A stretch of 64,000 nucleotides of DNA from Prosthecomicrobium sp. N25 (GTDB lineage Bacteria > Pseudomonadota > Alphaproteobacteria > Rhizobiales > Ancalomicrobiaceae): positions 310,001 through 374,000 of the forward strand of contig NZ_JBBCAT010000003.1 of the NCBI RefSeq assembly GCF_037203705.1, given 5' to 3'. The notes beneath the pieces were generated by a model that saw nothing but the letters and a program-made list of their open reading frames with translations, was not told the DNA's origin and did not search any database. Shown here piece by piece: positions 1 through 8,462 of this stretch. Every line of letters starts with the position of its first letter. Within the stretch, counting starts at the first letter, position 1. Position numbers and translations under genes: made by a program.

Positions 1-16
1 CGGAGGAGGAACGACG

Positions 17-391
17 ATGCAGTACATGCTCAGCTTCATGGAGCCCGAGGAGATCTACCAGAAGTACGAGAACCCGGAGACGCGCAGCCCGTCCCTCGGC
101 GCCTGGATGGCCTATATCGGGGCCATGCGCGAGGCCGGCGTGATGGTCGGCGGCCATGGCCTGCTGCCCCCGCGCACCGGCACCATCGTGCGCATCCGCG
201 ACGGCGCGCGCCAGGTCGCCGATGGCCCCTACCCGGACACCAAGGAGCAGCTCGGCGGCTACGTCGTCCTGGACGTGCCCGATCTCGACGCCGCCCTGGA
301 ATGGGCCGCCCGGGCGCCCGCCGCCGAGTACGGGTCGGTCGAGGTTCGCCCCGTCATGCCGCCGATGCCTCCGGCCGGGTCGGCGCGGTGA
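17..391 (+). CDS. YCII/DGPF-domain protein, partner of an ECF42 sigma factor
   Basis: A 124-residue protein with the YCII-related (DGPF) fold. It opens with a beta-strand (MQYMLSF) and has the family's DGPY variant of the DGPF motif near residue 70, followed by an acidic helix start (DTKEQLGGY). The ATG follows a strong Shine-Dalgarno sequence (GGAGGAGG at about 2-9). Its stop overlaps the GTG of the downstream sigma-factor gene (GTGA), so the two are probably translationally coupled. DGPF proteins are known genomic partners of ECF42 sigma factors; their biochemical role is not settled. The match is clear at family level and the exact function is unknown. Confidence 0.9.
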   Translation: MQYMLSFMEPEEIYQKYENPETRSPSLGAWMAYIGAMREAGVMVGGHGLLPPRTGTIVRIRDGARQVADGPYPDTKEQLGGYVVLDVPDLDAALEWAARAPAAEYGSVEVRPVMPPMPPAGSAR

Positions 392-1614
392 CCGATGCGG
401 CGCGCGCGGCCGAGAGGGCCGTGCGCCTTTCCTACGGCCGGCTGGTCGCGATCCTCGCGGCCCGCAGCCGGTCGATCGCCGCCGCCGAGGACGCCCTTGC
501 GGACGCCCTCGCGGCGGCGCTGCGGACATGGCCCGTCGACGGCGTGCCAGAGCGGCCAGAGGCCTGGCTGGTCACCGCCGCGCGCCGCCGCCTCGGGCAG
601 GAGGCGCGTCACGGGCGGGTGCGCGCCGAGGCCGCCGCCACGCTCGACCTGATGGGCGAGGCCTCCCTGGACCCCGATCCGGCCACGATCCCCGACGAGC
701 GGCTCCGCCTCATGCTGGTCTGCGCCCATCCGGCGATCGACCCCGCCGTCCAGGCGCCCCTCATGCTGCAGACGGTGCTCGGCCTCGACGCCCAGCGCAT
801 CGCCGGCGCCTTCCTGACCTCCCCGGCCGCCATGGCGCAGCGCCTCGTGCGCGCCAAGGCCAAGATCCGCGATGCGCGCATCCCCTTCGAGGTCCCGGAC
901 CGGTCGGCCCTGCCGGCCCGCCTCGACGCCGTGCTGGGCGCCGTCTACGCGGCCTTCGGGACCGGCTGGGAGGATGCGCTGGGCAGCGACCCGGCGCTCA
1001 AGGGACTGACCGAGGAGGCGATCTGGCTCGGCCGCCTGGTCGTGGCGCTGGCGCCCGACTCGCCCGAGGCGAAGGGGCTCCTGGCGCTGATGCTGGGGTC
1101 GGAGGCGCGCAGGGCCGCCCGGCGCGACGCCCAGGGCCGCTTCGTGCCCCTCGGCGAGCAGGACGCGACGCTCTGGGATCTCGAGGCTGTCGGCGAGGCC
1201 GAGGGCCTGCTCGCCGCAGCCGCGCAGGCCCGCCGGCTCGGCCGCTTCCAGGTCGAGGCCTGCATCCAGTCCGTCCATCTCGAACGGCGTCGCACCGGCA
1301 GGACGGACTGGCGCGCCCTCGCCGCCTTCTACGAGCTCCTGGTCCGGCTCGCGCCAACCCTCGGCAACCGCGTCGCCCGCGCCGCGGCCCTGGCGGAGGC
1401 GGCCGGCCCGGCCGCCGGGCTCGCCGTCCTCGACGAGATCGGCCCCGAGGCGCGGGCCTATCAGCCCTTCTGGGCCACCCGCGCCCATCTCCTCGCCGTC
1501 GCGGGCGAGCGGGCCGCGGCGGTCGAGGCCTGGAACCGGGCCGCCGGGATGAGCGAGGATCCGGCAGTCCGCGCCTTCCTTTTGGATAAGGCCCGGTCTA
1601 TGCGGGAAGCGTGA
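388..1614 (+). CDS. ECF42-type RNA polymerase sigma factor with C-terminal helical extension
   Basis: A 408-residue sigma-70 family protein. Region 2-like helices occupy about residues 10-80 and region 4-like helices about residues 110-170. A long alpha-helical C-terminal part of about 220 residues resembles the SnoaL-free, TPR-like extension of ECF42 factors (DUF6596 type). The GTG start at 388 overlaps the stop of the DGPF gene, which is the usual arrangement for this group. An upstream in-frame ATG at 301 would lie inside the DGPF gene and is rejected. ECF42 factors have no classical anti-sigma factor; their C-terminal extension is thought to regulate them. The likely target is the adjacent DGPF gene. 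Confidence 0.88.
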   Translation: MTDAARAAERAVRLSYGRLVAILAARSRSIAAAEDALADALAAALRTWPVDGVPERPEAWLVTAARRRLGQEARHGRVRAEAAATLDLMGEASLDPDPATIPDERLRLMLVCAHPAIDPAVQAPLMLQTVLGLDAQRIAGAFLTSPAAMAQRLVRAKAKIRDARIPFEVPDRSALPARLDAVLGAVYAAFGTGWEDALGSDPALKGLTEEAIWLGRLVVALAPDSPEAKGLLALMLGSEARRAARRDAQGRFVPLGEQDATLWDLEAVGEAEGLLAAAAQARRLGRFQVEACIQSVHLERRRTGRTDWRALAAFYELLVRLAPTLGNRVARAAALAEAAGPAAGLAVLDEIGPEARAYQPFWATRAHLLAVAGERAAAVEAWNRAAGMSEDPAVRAFLLDKARSMREA

Positions 1615-1664
1615 CCGCGCCCGCCCACGCGCCCGCGCTCCGCCCGACCCACCCGGAACCCCCG

Positions 1665-2198
1665 ATGCGCCGTGTCGTCATGATGATCCTGCTCCATGCG
1701 ATCGGCCTCGCGGTCCTGGCCGCCGCTGCGCTCTTTGTCCTCTACGGCCGCGAGAACACCTGGGCGCTCCTGTTCGGCAAGCCGGACCTGGGCCGGGTCG
1801 AGTTCGAGACCCTGACGCGCAGCCCCTGGCCGAACGATGCCCTTGTCTGCCCGGCGACCCTGTGCCGTGCCAGGATCGACCGGGAGCCGCCCGTCTATGC
1901 GGTCGAGCCCACGGTCCTGCGCGAGCGCCTGCGCGCCGTGCTCGCCGGCCTGCCGCTCGTCACCCGCGTCGCCGACTACCCGGAGGCGCTCGAGGAGCGC
2001 TACGTCGCCTACACGCCGCTGATGCGCTTTCCCGATACGATCCGGGTCCGCTACCTGCCGGCCGGACCGGGCCGGTCGACCCTGGCGCTCCACTCCCAAA
2101 GCCAGCTCGGCCGCGCCGACTGGGGCACCAACGGCCGCCGCCTCGACGACTGGCTCGCCCGCCTCGCCGCGGTCGAGCCGCCGGTCGCTCAGCCGTAG
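1665..2198 (+). CDS. DUF1499 family membrane-anchored protein
   Basis: A 177-residue protein with one N-terminal hydrophobic segment (about residues 4-27), then a soluble domain. The late part carries features of DUF1499: a run of strands around YTPLMRFPD and a conserved S-x-S-x-LGRADWG-x-NGRR stretch near the C-terminus. I chose ATG 1665 because the hydrophobic segment starts there. A GTG at 1611 that overlaps the sigma-factor stop would add 18 residues and cannot be excluded. The last bases overlap the 3' end of the convergent SemiSWEET gene. The function of the family is unknown; the anchor places it at the inner membrane or periplasm. Confidence 0.75.
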   Translation: MRRVVMMILLHAIGLAVLAAAALFVLYGRENTWALLFGKPDLGRVEFETLTRSPWPNDALVCPATLCRARIDREPPVYAVEPTVLRERLRAVLAGLPLVTRVADYPEALEERYVAYTPLMRFPDTIRVRYLPAGPGRSTLALHSQSQLGRADWGTNGRRLDDWLARLAAVEPPVAQP

Positions 2199-2452
2199 CG
2201 GATCTTGACCCCCAGGATCACGCCGTTGAGCACGAGGCTGACCACGTTGGAGGCGATCAGCGGCCAGCTCTGGATCATGAGCCCGTAGGTCAGCCACAGC
2301 ACGATCCCGGAGACCAGCATCGCGAAGGTCGCCAGCGACAGGCTCGAGGCCTGGCGCGAGCGCAAGACCCGGAGCGCCTGCGGGATCCAGCAGGCCGTGG
2401 TCAGCACGGCGGCGATGCTGCCGACGAGCTCGATCAGCAAGGGGGAGATCAT
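2189..2452 (-). CDS. SemiSWEET-type small sugar transporter (PQ-loop/MtN3)
   Basis: An 87-residue, three-helix membrane protein of SemiSWEET size. The N-terminal helix carries the PQ-loop motif (WIPQALR, about residues 22-28). It is followed by a typical loop (SRQASSLSL) and two further helices ending in a short basic tail. SemiSWEETs act as homodimers that carry mono- or disaccharides along their gradient; the substrate here is not visible. The start at 2452 lies one base after the stop of the upstream DUF486 gene, so the two form a tight operon. A longer in-frame reading from 2620 is out of context and rejected. Confidence 0.85.
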   Translation of the reverse strand: MISPLLIELVGSIAAVLTTACWIPQALRVLRSRQASSLSLATFAMLVSGIVLWLTYGLMIQSWPLIASNVVSLVLNGVILGVKIRYG

Positions 2453-2453
2453 C

Positions 2454-2804
2454 TTACCACTTCTGGAAAACGAAGAAGGCGCCGAGCGCGATGAGGGCGA
2501 ATCCGATCGCGTGATTCCACCCGAGCGGCTCGCCGAGATACGCGTAGGAGAATACGGCGAAGACGAGGAGAGTGACCACCTCCTGAATCGTCTTGAGCTC
2601 GGCCGCGGAATAGAAGGCATGTCCGTAGCGGTTGGCTGGCACCGCGATGCAGTACTCGAAGAAGGCGATGCCCCAGCTCGCCAGCACCACCGTCCAGAGC
2701 GCCGCGCCCTTGAACTTCAGGTGCCCGTACCACGCGAAGGTCATGAAGACGTTGGAGGCGAGCAGCATCACGATGGGGGCGAGGGGCGTGCTGAGGACCT
2801 GCAT
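2454..2804 (-). CDS. DUF486 family four-helix membrane protein
   Basis: A 116-residue hydrophobic protein with four predicted helices. It has DUF486 (drug/metabolite-transporter-like) signatures: FMTFAWYGHLK in the first half, FFEYCIAVPANR in the middle, and the ending FFVFQKW. The ATG at 2804 has a GGAG site about five to nine bases upstream. It is the first gene of a two-gene unit with the SemiSWEET gene, one base apart. The family is distantly related to EmrE-like transporters, but no substrate has been established. Length and motifs match the family well. Confidence 0.88.
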   Translation of the reverse strand: MQVLSTPLAPIVMLLASNVFMTFAWYGHLKFKGAALWTVVLASWGIAFFEYCIAVPANRYGHAFYSAAELKTIQEVVTLLVFAVFSYAYLGEPLGWNHAIGFALIALGAFFVFQKW

Positions 2805-2892
2805 GGGGGCTCCGGCTGAAGGATCGGAAAGGGCCGGACGTCACCACGTTTGCCCGCCGAGGTGAAGCCCTCCGCCCGCGCCCCCGCATGCG

Positions 2893-2925
2893 AAAGGCCG
2901 CGGCGGATATCCTCCGCCGCGGCCT
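2893..2925 (-). terminator. Rho-independent terminator of the DUF1097 gene
   Basis: A perfect 13-bp inverted repeat (2895-2907 with 2913-2925) encloses a 5-base loop. On the minus strand it is followed by a short T run, just past the stop of the DUF1097 gene at 2948. Confidence 0.75.
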
Positions 2926-2947
2926 CTGGATGGTGCGGCCGCACCGC

Positions 2948-3442
2948 CTACTTGGCGAGGGTGCCCGCGATCTTGCCGGACACGTAGCCGAACAGGCCGC
3001 CGACGATGCAGGAGAGCGCCACCGTCGTGAACGGCCCCTTGAGGCCGAAGTTCAGAGCGTCGCCGCTCGTCAGCAGCGTGTAGCCGGCCGTCGAAGCATA
3101 GCCGTACACGGCGGCCGGGATGGCCCCGAAGAGCGGCAGGTGGGCGCCGAGGATCATCACCGCCACCGTGATGCCGACGATGATCGAGATCACCGGCAGG
3201 CTGCCGCCGCTCGCCTTTGCGACGAGGACGAGGGCGACCGTGGCGCAGAGGGCGCCCCAGATGTTGGCGACCACGGAGTTCTTCAGGCCGGCCTCGCCGC
3301 CCCCGCAGTGGAAGAAGCTGGCCCAGGCGATGAAGACGATCCAGATCTGCAGGCCGAGATCGGCGGCCGGTCCGAGCACGAGATAGGTGGCGACGGCGCC
3401 GAGCGCGCCGATGACGATCGCCAGAGCGGTTACAAGATTCAT
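2948..3442 (-). CDS. DUF1097 family membrane protein
   Basis: A 164-residue protein with about five transmembrane helices. It has the DUF1097 hallmark of small-residue-rich helices with an F-x-x-WASFFHCGGGE segment near residues 36-50. ATG 3442 has a strong Shine-Dalgarno sequence (GGGAGG) a few bases upstream. It is transcribed alone and ends in a clear hairpin terminator. The family is annotated only as an inner-membrane protein of unknown function. Confidence 0.85.
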   Translation of the reverse strand: MNLVTALAIVIGALGAVATYLVLGPAADLGLQIWIVFIAWASFFHCGGGEAGLKNSVVANIWGALCATVALVLVAKASGGSLPVISIIVGITVAVMILGAHLPLFGAIPAAVYGYASTAGYTLLTSGDALNFGLKGPFTTVALSCIVGGLFGYVSGKIAGTLAK

Positions 3443-3867
3443 ATGTTTTCCTCCCAGTTCGTCGGGAGGACGACGTCGACCCTTGCGCGAACGCCCGAGC
3501 GCGCGCGCAATGCCGAGTCCGCCATGCGGCGAAGAGCCCCCTCTTCGTCCCCCCGGCGGAAACTATGCGGCATTTCCTCAAGGTTGTCATCGAGTCGGGG
3601 AAAACAGATCGCGCTCGACAGCATGGCTGCAGCATGCATGAATAGGCCTGAATCAATTCTCATTCCATGAACTTACGATCTGAGACTCGATTTTTACTAG
3701 ACAGTTGTCGTTGGCCGCGGCGCGACCCCTCCCTGCGACCTTACGACACTCGTCGGCCTTCGGATCGCCGGCGGAGGCCGAAGGACGCGCCGGCCTTGAT
3801 CCGTCGCAAGGCGGGGCGCACCGTGAGAGGGCAGTCTGTCCCGCGCGCGACGTCGAGGAGAAGGCTC
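3443..3867. other. Divergent spacer between the DUF1097 and DUF3775 genes
   Basis: About 425 bases without a convincing gene. The part near 3590-3710 is noticeably richer in A and T than its surroundings and probably holds the promoters of the two divergent genes. Reading frames cross it, but none has a family match or a ribosome-binding site. Confidence 0.5.
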
Positions 3868-4248
3868 ATGGAAATCGCCCCCGCCAAGGTTCAGGAACTC
3901 ATCGAGTACCTGCGGATGATGGACGGCAAGGAGGAGGCCGGCGGCTTCGGCGGCGGCATCGACGGCTACGAGGACGGCGCCCTGCACGTGCTGGAGACCA
4001 TCGCGGACGACGGCACGGACGAGCAGATCCGCGGCGTGATCGAGGGCCTGAACGTGGACGAGAAGGCCGACCTCGTCGCCCTCGTCTGGATCGGCCGGGG
4101 CGACTTCGAGCCGCAGGAGTGGCCTGTCGCGGTGCGCCGCGCCGCCGAGCGGGCGACCCGCTCGACCGCACGCTACCTGATGGGCATCCCGAACGTCGGC
4201 GACCTCCTCGAGGAGGGCATGGCCGCCATGGGCTACGAACTCGAGTGA
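3868..4248 (+). CDS. DUF3775 domain protein
   Basis: A 126-residue acidic cytoplasmic protein of the DUF3775 family. It has an N-terminal helix ending in LRMMD, then a conserved helical core with the segments LNVDEKADLVALVWIGRG and PNVGDLLEEG. ATG 3868 is preceded by a very strong Shine-Dalgarno sequence (GAGGAGAAGG); a longer in-frame reading from 3667 lacks one and is rejected. The family is common in alphaproteobacteria and has no known function. The gene stands alone and ends just before a long hairpin. Confidence 0.85.
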   Translation: MEIAPAKVQELIEYLRMMDGKEEAGGFGGGIDGYEDGALHVLETIADDGTDEQIRGVIEGLNVDEKADLVALVWIGRGDFEPQEWPVAVRRAAERATRSTARYLMGIPNVGDLLEEGMAAMGYELE

Positions 4249-4250
4249 CC

Positions 4251-4292
4251 CCGGGCCGCGGCGGCGGGGGGTGAACGGCCGCCGCGGCCCGG
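4251..4292. terminator. Long hairpin between convergent genes
   Basis: A perfect 15-bp inverted repeat (4251-4265 with 4278-4292) has a 12-base loop. It lies between the convergent DUF3775 and DUF4394 genes. It lacks a T run, so it may be a bidirectional terminator or an RNA-stabilising hairpin. Confidence 0.6.
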
Positions 4293-4310
4293 TCGCGGTC
4301 GCGCGGCGGC

Positions 4311-5087
4311 TCAGCCGCGGGAGAGGACCGCGATGTCGCGGACGGTGCCCTCGACACCGTCGATCCGTACCGGGCTCGACATCGCTCCCGTCGCGAGGTC
4401 GAGCTTGTGCAGCGTCGTGCCGACCAGCACCCAGGCGGTGTTGCCGCCCTGCCCGTCCGCCACGATGTCGAAGGCCGTCACCTTGCCGCCGACCGACCCT
4501 ATGGTGTTGAGGATGCCGTCGTTCGGCGGGGCCTGCTTGACGAGCAGCCCGTTGGCGGTGTCGAGGTCGTAGAGGGCCGTCTCCTTGGTACCCTTGACCG
4601 AATTGGAATAGGCCGCGGCCGTGACCTTCGGGCTCTTGCCCCTGTGGGCGTCGGTGTCCGCATAGCGGAGCTTGCCGTCGGTCGCCACCTTGCCGTCGTC
4701 GACGTTGGCGCGCAGGCTGGTCCCGTCCGCGCCGATGATGCGCATCCGGTCCGCGACCGGGTTGAAGTCGACCGCGCCGGCGACGCCGGCCGGCAACATC
4801 GCCTCCAGCTTCGACCGGACGGTGGCCTTGCCGGTCGCCGGATCGACGGTCGCGACCGTCCCGTCCGCCGCCAGGGCGTAGAGCATCCCGTCCGCCGGCC
4901 GGACGTCCAGGCCGACCACGGGCGCGGACAGGCCGGAGATCCGGACCGGCTTGGCGGCGCGCCGCTCGGCCGTGTCGATGAGCGCGAGCCAGTCGTCCCC
5001 GACGAGCGCGGCGACGGTTTCGGCGGACGCCGCGACGGTCTGCAGGGCGAGTGCGGCGGCGGCGAGCGCGAGGGTGCGGGACGGCAT
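4311..5087 (-). CDS. Secreted DUF4394 beta-propeller-like protein
   Basis: A 258-residue protein with a clear Sec signal peptide (about residues 1-22, cleavage after ASA). The rest is DUF4394: repeating strands with the family signatures GLDVRPADG-x-LYAL near residue 62, DFNPVADR-x-RIIG near 112, and a repeat around AFDI near the end. ATG 5087 has a strong AGGAGG site seven bases upstream. It is divergent from an ECF sigma/anti-sigma pair, and DUF4394 genes recur in such settings, so it may be a target of that sigma factor. That link is inferred from position only. The molecular role is unknown. Confidence 0.85.
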   Translation of the reverse strand: MPSRTLALAAAALALQTVAASAETVAALVGDDWLALIDTAERRAAKPVRISGLSAPVVGLDVRPADGMLYALAADGTVATVDPATGKATVRSKLEAMLPAGVAGAVDFNPVADRMRIIGADGTSLRANVDDGKVATDGKLRYADTDAHRGKSPKVTAAAYSNSVKGTKETALYDLDTANGLLVKQAPPNDGILNTIGSVGGKVTAFDIVADGQGGNTAWVLVGTTLHKLDLATGAMSSPVRIDGVEGTVRDIAVLSRG

Positions 5088-5285
5088 GGGACGACCTCCT
5101 TGTCTTCGGGCCGGCGACCCTCGCCGGTCCCATGCCGCGGTTACCCGGCGCCCCCCTCCCCGGATGCGGCCTGACGATTTGTTGAGACCCCCTGCATCCG
5201 GGCGTCCCGCGGCGGTGTAGAAGGTTTGCGGGACCTCGCGGACCCGCGCTCGAACCGGGCACGGCCCGCCGGGGGAGGACGAAAC

Positions 5286-5852
5286 GTGGAGCTTGCCGTG
5301 AACGAAGGGCGTCCCGCGTCGGGCGAGATCGAGGCCCTGATCGGCGCCTGCGCCGAGGGCGACCGGTCGGCCCTCAAGGCTCTCTACGACCGCGAGGCCG
5401 GCCGCATGATCGCGGTCGCGCAGCGCATCGTGAAGCGCCGCGCCCTCGCCGAGGAGGTCGTGCAGGACGTCTTCCTGCAGGTCTGGCGCAAGGCGGAGAC
5501 CTTCGACCCGCGCCTCGGCAGCGGCCTCACCTGGATCTACGCCATCCTGCGCAACCGCGCGCTCAACATCCTGCGCAGCGAGAGTCGGACGGATCTCGTC
5601 GACGACCCGGAAACCTACGACCGTCCCTCGGAGGACGAGGATCCCGAGGCCGCCGTCGCCCGCCTTTCCGAGGCCGGTGCCCTGAGGCGCTGCCTCGACC
5701 GCCTCGAGCCGCGCCGGCGCGCCGCCATCGTGCTCGCCTACACGCAGGGGCTCAGCCACGGCGAGCTCGCCGGCCGCCTGGGGCTGCCCCTCGGCACCGT
5801 GAAGTCCTGGATCCGGCGCAGCCTCGCGAGCCTCAGGGAGTGCCTCGGATGA
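5286..5852 (+). CDS. ECF sigma factor (SigK-like, paired with RskA-type anti-sigma)
   Basis: A 188-residue ECF sigma factor. Region 2 spans about residues 25-95, with the core-binding helix EEVVQDVFLQVWR and the following TWIYAILRNRALN. Region 4 spans about residues 130-185, with the HTH around LSHGELAGRLGLPLGTVKSWIRR. I chose GTG 5286 because GGGGAGG lies eight bases upstream; the frame is open further back but has no better site. Its stop overlaps the ATG of the anti-sigma gene (ATGA). The pair probably responds to an envelope signal and controls its own operon and perhaps the divergent DUF4394 gene. Confidence 0.9.
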   Translation: MELAVNEGRPASGEIEALIGACAEGDRSALKALYDREAGRMIAVAQRIVKRRALAEEVVQDVFLQVWRKAETFDPRLGSGLTWIYAILRNRALNILRSESRTDLVDDPETYDRPSEDEDPEAAVARLSEAGALRRCLDRLEPRRRAAIVLAYTQGLSHGELAGRLGLPLGTVKSWIRRSLASLRECLG

Positions 5853-6643
5853 CCGCCCCTCCGCCGCCGCCCGCCCCCGCCGCGCCCGGACCCGACCGCG
5901 ACCTGCTCGCCGCCGAGTGGGTGCTCGGCCTCGCCGAGGGCGCGGACCGCGCCGAGGCGGAGCGTCTCGTCGCCGCCGACCCCGCCTTCCGCGCCGCCGT
6001 CGCCGGCTGGCGCCGTCGCCTGGCCGAACTGGACAGCGCCACGCCGCCCGCCGATGTGCCGGCCGGCCTCTGGCCGAGCCTTCTCGCCCGCCTGGACGGT
6101 CCGTCGCCCGCCGCCGACCCGGTGGAGGCCGACCGGGATGCCCCGTCCGGTGCCGTCCTCCTGCCGTTCCCGCCGACCGGACGGCCCGGCGCCGGCCCGG
6201 TGGCGGGGCTCTGGGGCTCCGTCCGCGTCTGGCGCGGCTTGGCGGCGGCGGCCGTGGTCGCCATGGGACTCGTGATCGGCACCTATTGGGAGATGCCGGC
6301 GCCGCGTCCCCAGGTGGTCGCGGTGCTGCTCGTCGAGCCCGGCAAGCCGGGCGCCGTCGTGGAGGCCTTCGCGGACGGCCGCGTCCGCCTGGTGCCCCTC
6401 GCCGACCTGCCCGTGCCGGCCGGCCGCGCCCTCCAGGTCTGGACGTTGCGCGACCGCGCCGAGGGCCCGATTTCGGTCGGGCTGATGCCGCGGGCCCGCA
6501 CCCTGCCCCTCGACCTCGGCCACCTGCCCGACCCCGCGCCCGACCAGCTCTTCGAGATCACCCTGGAGCCCGAGACCGGCTCCCCGACGGGGCGCCCGAC
6601 CGGCCCGGTGCTGATGAAGGGCCTCGCCGCCCGGACCTTGTGA
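5849..6643 (+). CDS. RskA-family anti-sigma factor
   Basis: A 264-residue membrane anti-sigma factor. The N-terminal cytoplasmic part (about residues 15-70) has the zinc-free anti-sigma fold with the motif LAAEWVLGLAEG. A single transmembrane helix follows (about 133-150), then a periplasmic RskA domain with QVWTLRD near 200 and a C-terminal strand. It overlaps the sigma-factor gene by four bases, as expected for a stoichiometric regulator pair. It should hold the ECF factor at the membrane until released, probably by proteolysis. The proline- and alanine-rich first 15 residues are unremarkable. Confidence 0.88.
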   Translation: MTAPPPPPAPAAPGPDRDLLAAEWVLGLAEGADRAEAERLVAADPAFRAAVAGWRRRLAELDSATPPADVPAGLWPSLLARLDGPSPAADPVEADRDAPSGAVLLPFPPTGRPGAGPVAGLWGSVRVWRGLAAAAVVAMGLVIGTYWEMPAPRPQVVAVLLVEPGKPGAVVEAFADGRVRLVPLADLPVPAGRALQVWTLRDRAEGPISVGLMPRARTLPLDLGHLPDPAPDQLFEITLEPETGSPTGRPTGPVLMKGLAARTL

Positions 6644-6728
6644 GGACGGAGACGGGCGCACGCTCCCGGCGGAAGACGGTGGCCTCGCCCCCTCGCGGTG
6701 CGCACCCCGGCTGGGCTATGGTGCGGCG

Positions 6729-7616
6729 ATGCGCAAGGCCGTTCTCTTCGCCGTTCTCGCCATCGCCCTCCTGTCCGCCATGGACGTCGCCATCAAGCTG
6801 CTGGCCGAGCGCTACCCGGTCCTGCAGGTGGCGTTCCTACGCTATGCGGCGGGCGGGCTGGTCGCCTCCGTGGGCATGGCCCTCGTGCGGCCCGGCTGGC
6901 CCTCGCGGGAGACCGCGGTCGCCAATGGGAGCCGGGCGCTCCTCGTCGTGGTGACGGCGACGAGCTTCTTCTATGCCATCAGCACGCTGCCGCTCGCCGA
7001 GGCGATCGCGCTCTCCTTCGTGGCGCCGCTGCTCATCGCGCTCTTCGGCATTCTGATCCTCAAGGAGCACCTCACCGCCCGCGTCGCCGCGACGCTGGCG
7101 ATCGGCTTCACCGGCATGCTCATGATCGTCGGCGGCCGGATCGGCGCCGGCGCCTTCCAGGGCGGCGCGGTGCTCGGCGTCGCGGCGGCGTTGCTTTCGG
7201 CCCTCACCTATGCGCTCTCGCTCGTCTACCTCCGCCACCGCGCCCAGCGCGACCCGGTGATCACCATCGTGTGGTTCCAGAACGCGGTGCCGTTCCTGAT
7301 CCTCGCCTTGCCCGCGGCCCTGGTCTGGGTTCCGCCCGCCCCCGCCGACCTCGCCCTCTTCGCCGCCGTGGGCCTCCTCGGCATCGGCGGTCATCTGTCC
7401 ATGGCCCGTGCCTTCGCGCGCGCCCCCGCGGCCGCCCTCGCGCCCATCGAGTACACCGCCCTCGTCTGGGGCGGCCTGTGGGGCTTCCTGGTCTTCGCCG
7501 AGCTTCCGACCCTCGCCACCCTCGCCGGCGCGAGCCTGATCGTCGCCGGCACGCTCTGGGGCCAGTGGCCCGCCATGCGCCCGGCTCTCGGCGGAGCCCG
7601 GGCCGAGAACGCCTGA
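6729..7616 (+). CDS. EamA-family (DMT) permease
   Basis: A 295-residue protein with ten predicted helices arranged as two EamA repeats (about residues 5-137 and 145-282). Each repeat has the usual pattern of a Pro/Glu-containing fourth helix (PLAEAIALSFVAPLL in the first, PIEYTALVWGGLWGF in the second). DMT permeases export amino acids, metabolites or drugs; the substrate cannot be told from sequence. The ATG at 6729 has only a weak ribosome-binding site. The gene stands alone. Confidence 0.88.
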   Translation: MRKAVLFAVLAIALLSAMDVAIKLLAERYPVLQVAFLRYAAGGLVASVGMALVRPGWPSRETAVANGSRALLVVVTATSFFYAISTLPLAEAIALSFVAPLLIALFGILILKEHLTARVAATLAIGFTGMLMIVGGRIGAGAFQGGAVLGVAAALLSALTYALSLVYLRHRAQRDPVITIVWFQNAVPFLILALPAALVWVPPAPADLALFAAVGLLGIGGHLSMARAFARAPAAALAPIEYTALVWGGLWGFLVFAELPTLATLAGASLIVAGTLWGQWPAMRPALGGARAENA

Positions 7617-7651
7617 GCCGGGGCCGCGCAGGGCCGGCGCGTGACGGGCTC

Positions 7652-7762
7652 ATGACCGATCCCGTCAAATCGTCCGATTCCGACAACATCCGCTTTCCCA
7701 AGCGGAAAGAAGCCGCCCGCTCCGACCCGGCGGTTCGCCGGCCGGTAAGGCCTGACCGCTAG
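7652..7762 (+). CDS. Possible 36-residue basic small protein
   Basis: A short frame encoding a hydrophilic, Arg/Lys/Asp-rich peptide beginning MTDPVKSSDSDN. It lies in the spacer after the EamA gene. A weak ACGGG site precedes the ATG. No family is recognised. It may be only a chance frame. Confidence 0.25.
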   Translation: MTDPVKSSDSDNIRFPKRKEAARSDPAVRRPVRPDR

Positions 7763-7834
7763 TCTCGCCCCATCGCCGGTTCGTCGCGGGGCCCGCTGCG
7801 GGCCGGCTCGCCCATCCTTGCTGGAGACCATTCG

Positions 7835-8326
7835 ATGCTGAGACTGATGCTTGCCGCCGCCCTCGCCTTCGCCGTCCCGAGCCTCGCCGAGGCCCGCATC
7901 TTCAAGCTCGGCACCCCCGTGGTCGCCAGCGTCGACCTGCCGGCCAACTGGAAGCCGACCGCCATCGAGGCCGGCGTCGAGGCGGTCTCGCCCGACGAGG
8001 AGATCTATCTCGCAGTCGAGGTGGCGAGCGTCGCCAGCGCCGAGAAGGCCGTCACGGAAGCCCTCGAGTATCTCCTGAAGCAGGGCGTCAAGGTCGACGA
8101 CAAGACGGTCAAGCAGACCGAGGGCACCATCAACGGCATGCCGCTCTTCGAGATCTCCGCCAAGGGCCAGGACGACGACGGCGCCGAGACGGACATCAGC
8201 GTCGCCGTGGCGGTCGTCAACGAGACCACCATGCTGGTCCTGACCTACTGGGGCAGCGAGACGGGCGAGAAGAACCACGCCGAGACGCTCGTCAAGATCG
8301 CCCAGAGCCTGAAGAAGGCCGGCTGA
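7835..8326 (+). CDS. Secreted protein of unknown function
   Basis: A 163-residue protein with a Sec signal peptide (about residues 1-19, ending LAEA). The mature part is small, acidic and alternates strands and helices (VEVASVASAEKAVTEALEYL near residue 65). It has no cysteines. The ATG follows a GGAGA site. Similar short periplasmic proteins are frequent in Hyphomicrobiales genomes, but I do not recognise a named family. It is transcribed alone and ends in a good terminator. Confidence 0.75.
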   Translation: MLRLMLAAALAFAVPSLAEARIFKLGTPVVASVDLPANWKPTAIEAGVEAVSPDEEIYLAVEVASVASAEKAVTEALEYLLKQGVKVDDKTVKQTEGTINGMPLFEISAKGQDDDGAETDISVAVAVVNETTMLVLTYWGSETGEKNHAETLVKIAQSLKKAG

Positions 8327-8353
8327 GCGGCGGTCCCGCGCCAGGCAGGATCG

Positions 8354-8380
8354 AAGGCGGGGCCGATGCGCCCCGCCTTT
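8354..8380 (+). terminator. Rho-independent terminator
   Basis: A 10-bp stem (8354-8363 with 8370-8379) and a 6-base loop lie 28 bases after the stop of the secreted-protein gene, followed by a short T-rich stretch. Confidence 0.7.
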
Positions 8381-8462
8381 CCATGCAAGCCCGGCCCGCC
8401 GAAGTTTCGCCACCAAGGCGCCGCAGGCTAACGGTTCGTTAACGCTTGCGGAGTTGCGTGGA

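Noticed and set aside
156-1589. Long Arg/Pro-rich frame across the DGPF and sigma genes
   Set aside because: Shadow of the real genes; extreme arginine and proline content typical of wrong-frame GC-rich translation.
3667-3867. Longer N-terminus for the DUF3775 protein
   Set aside because: Arg-rich extension without a ribosome-binding site; a strong one precedes ATG 3868.
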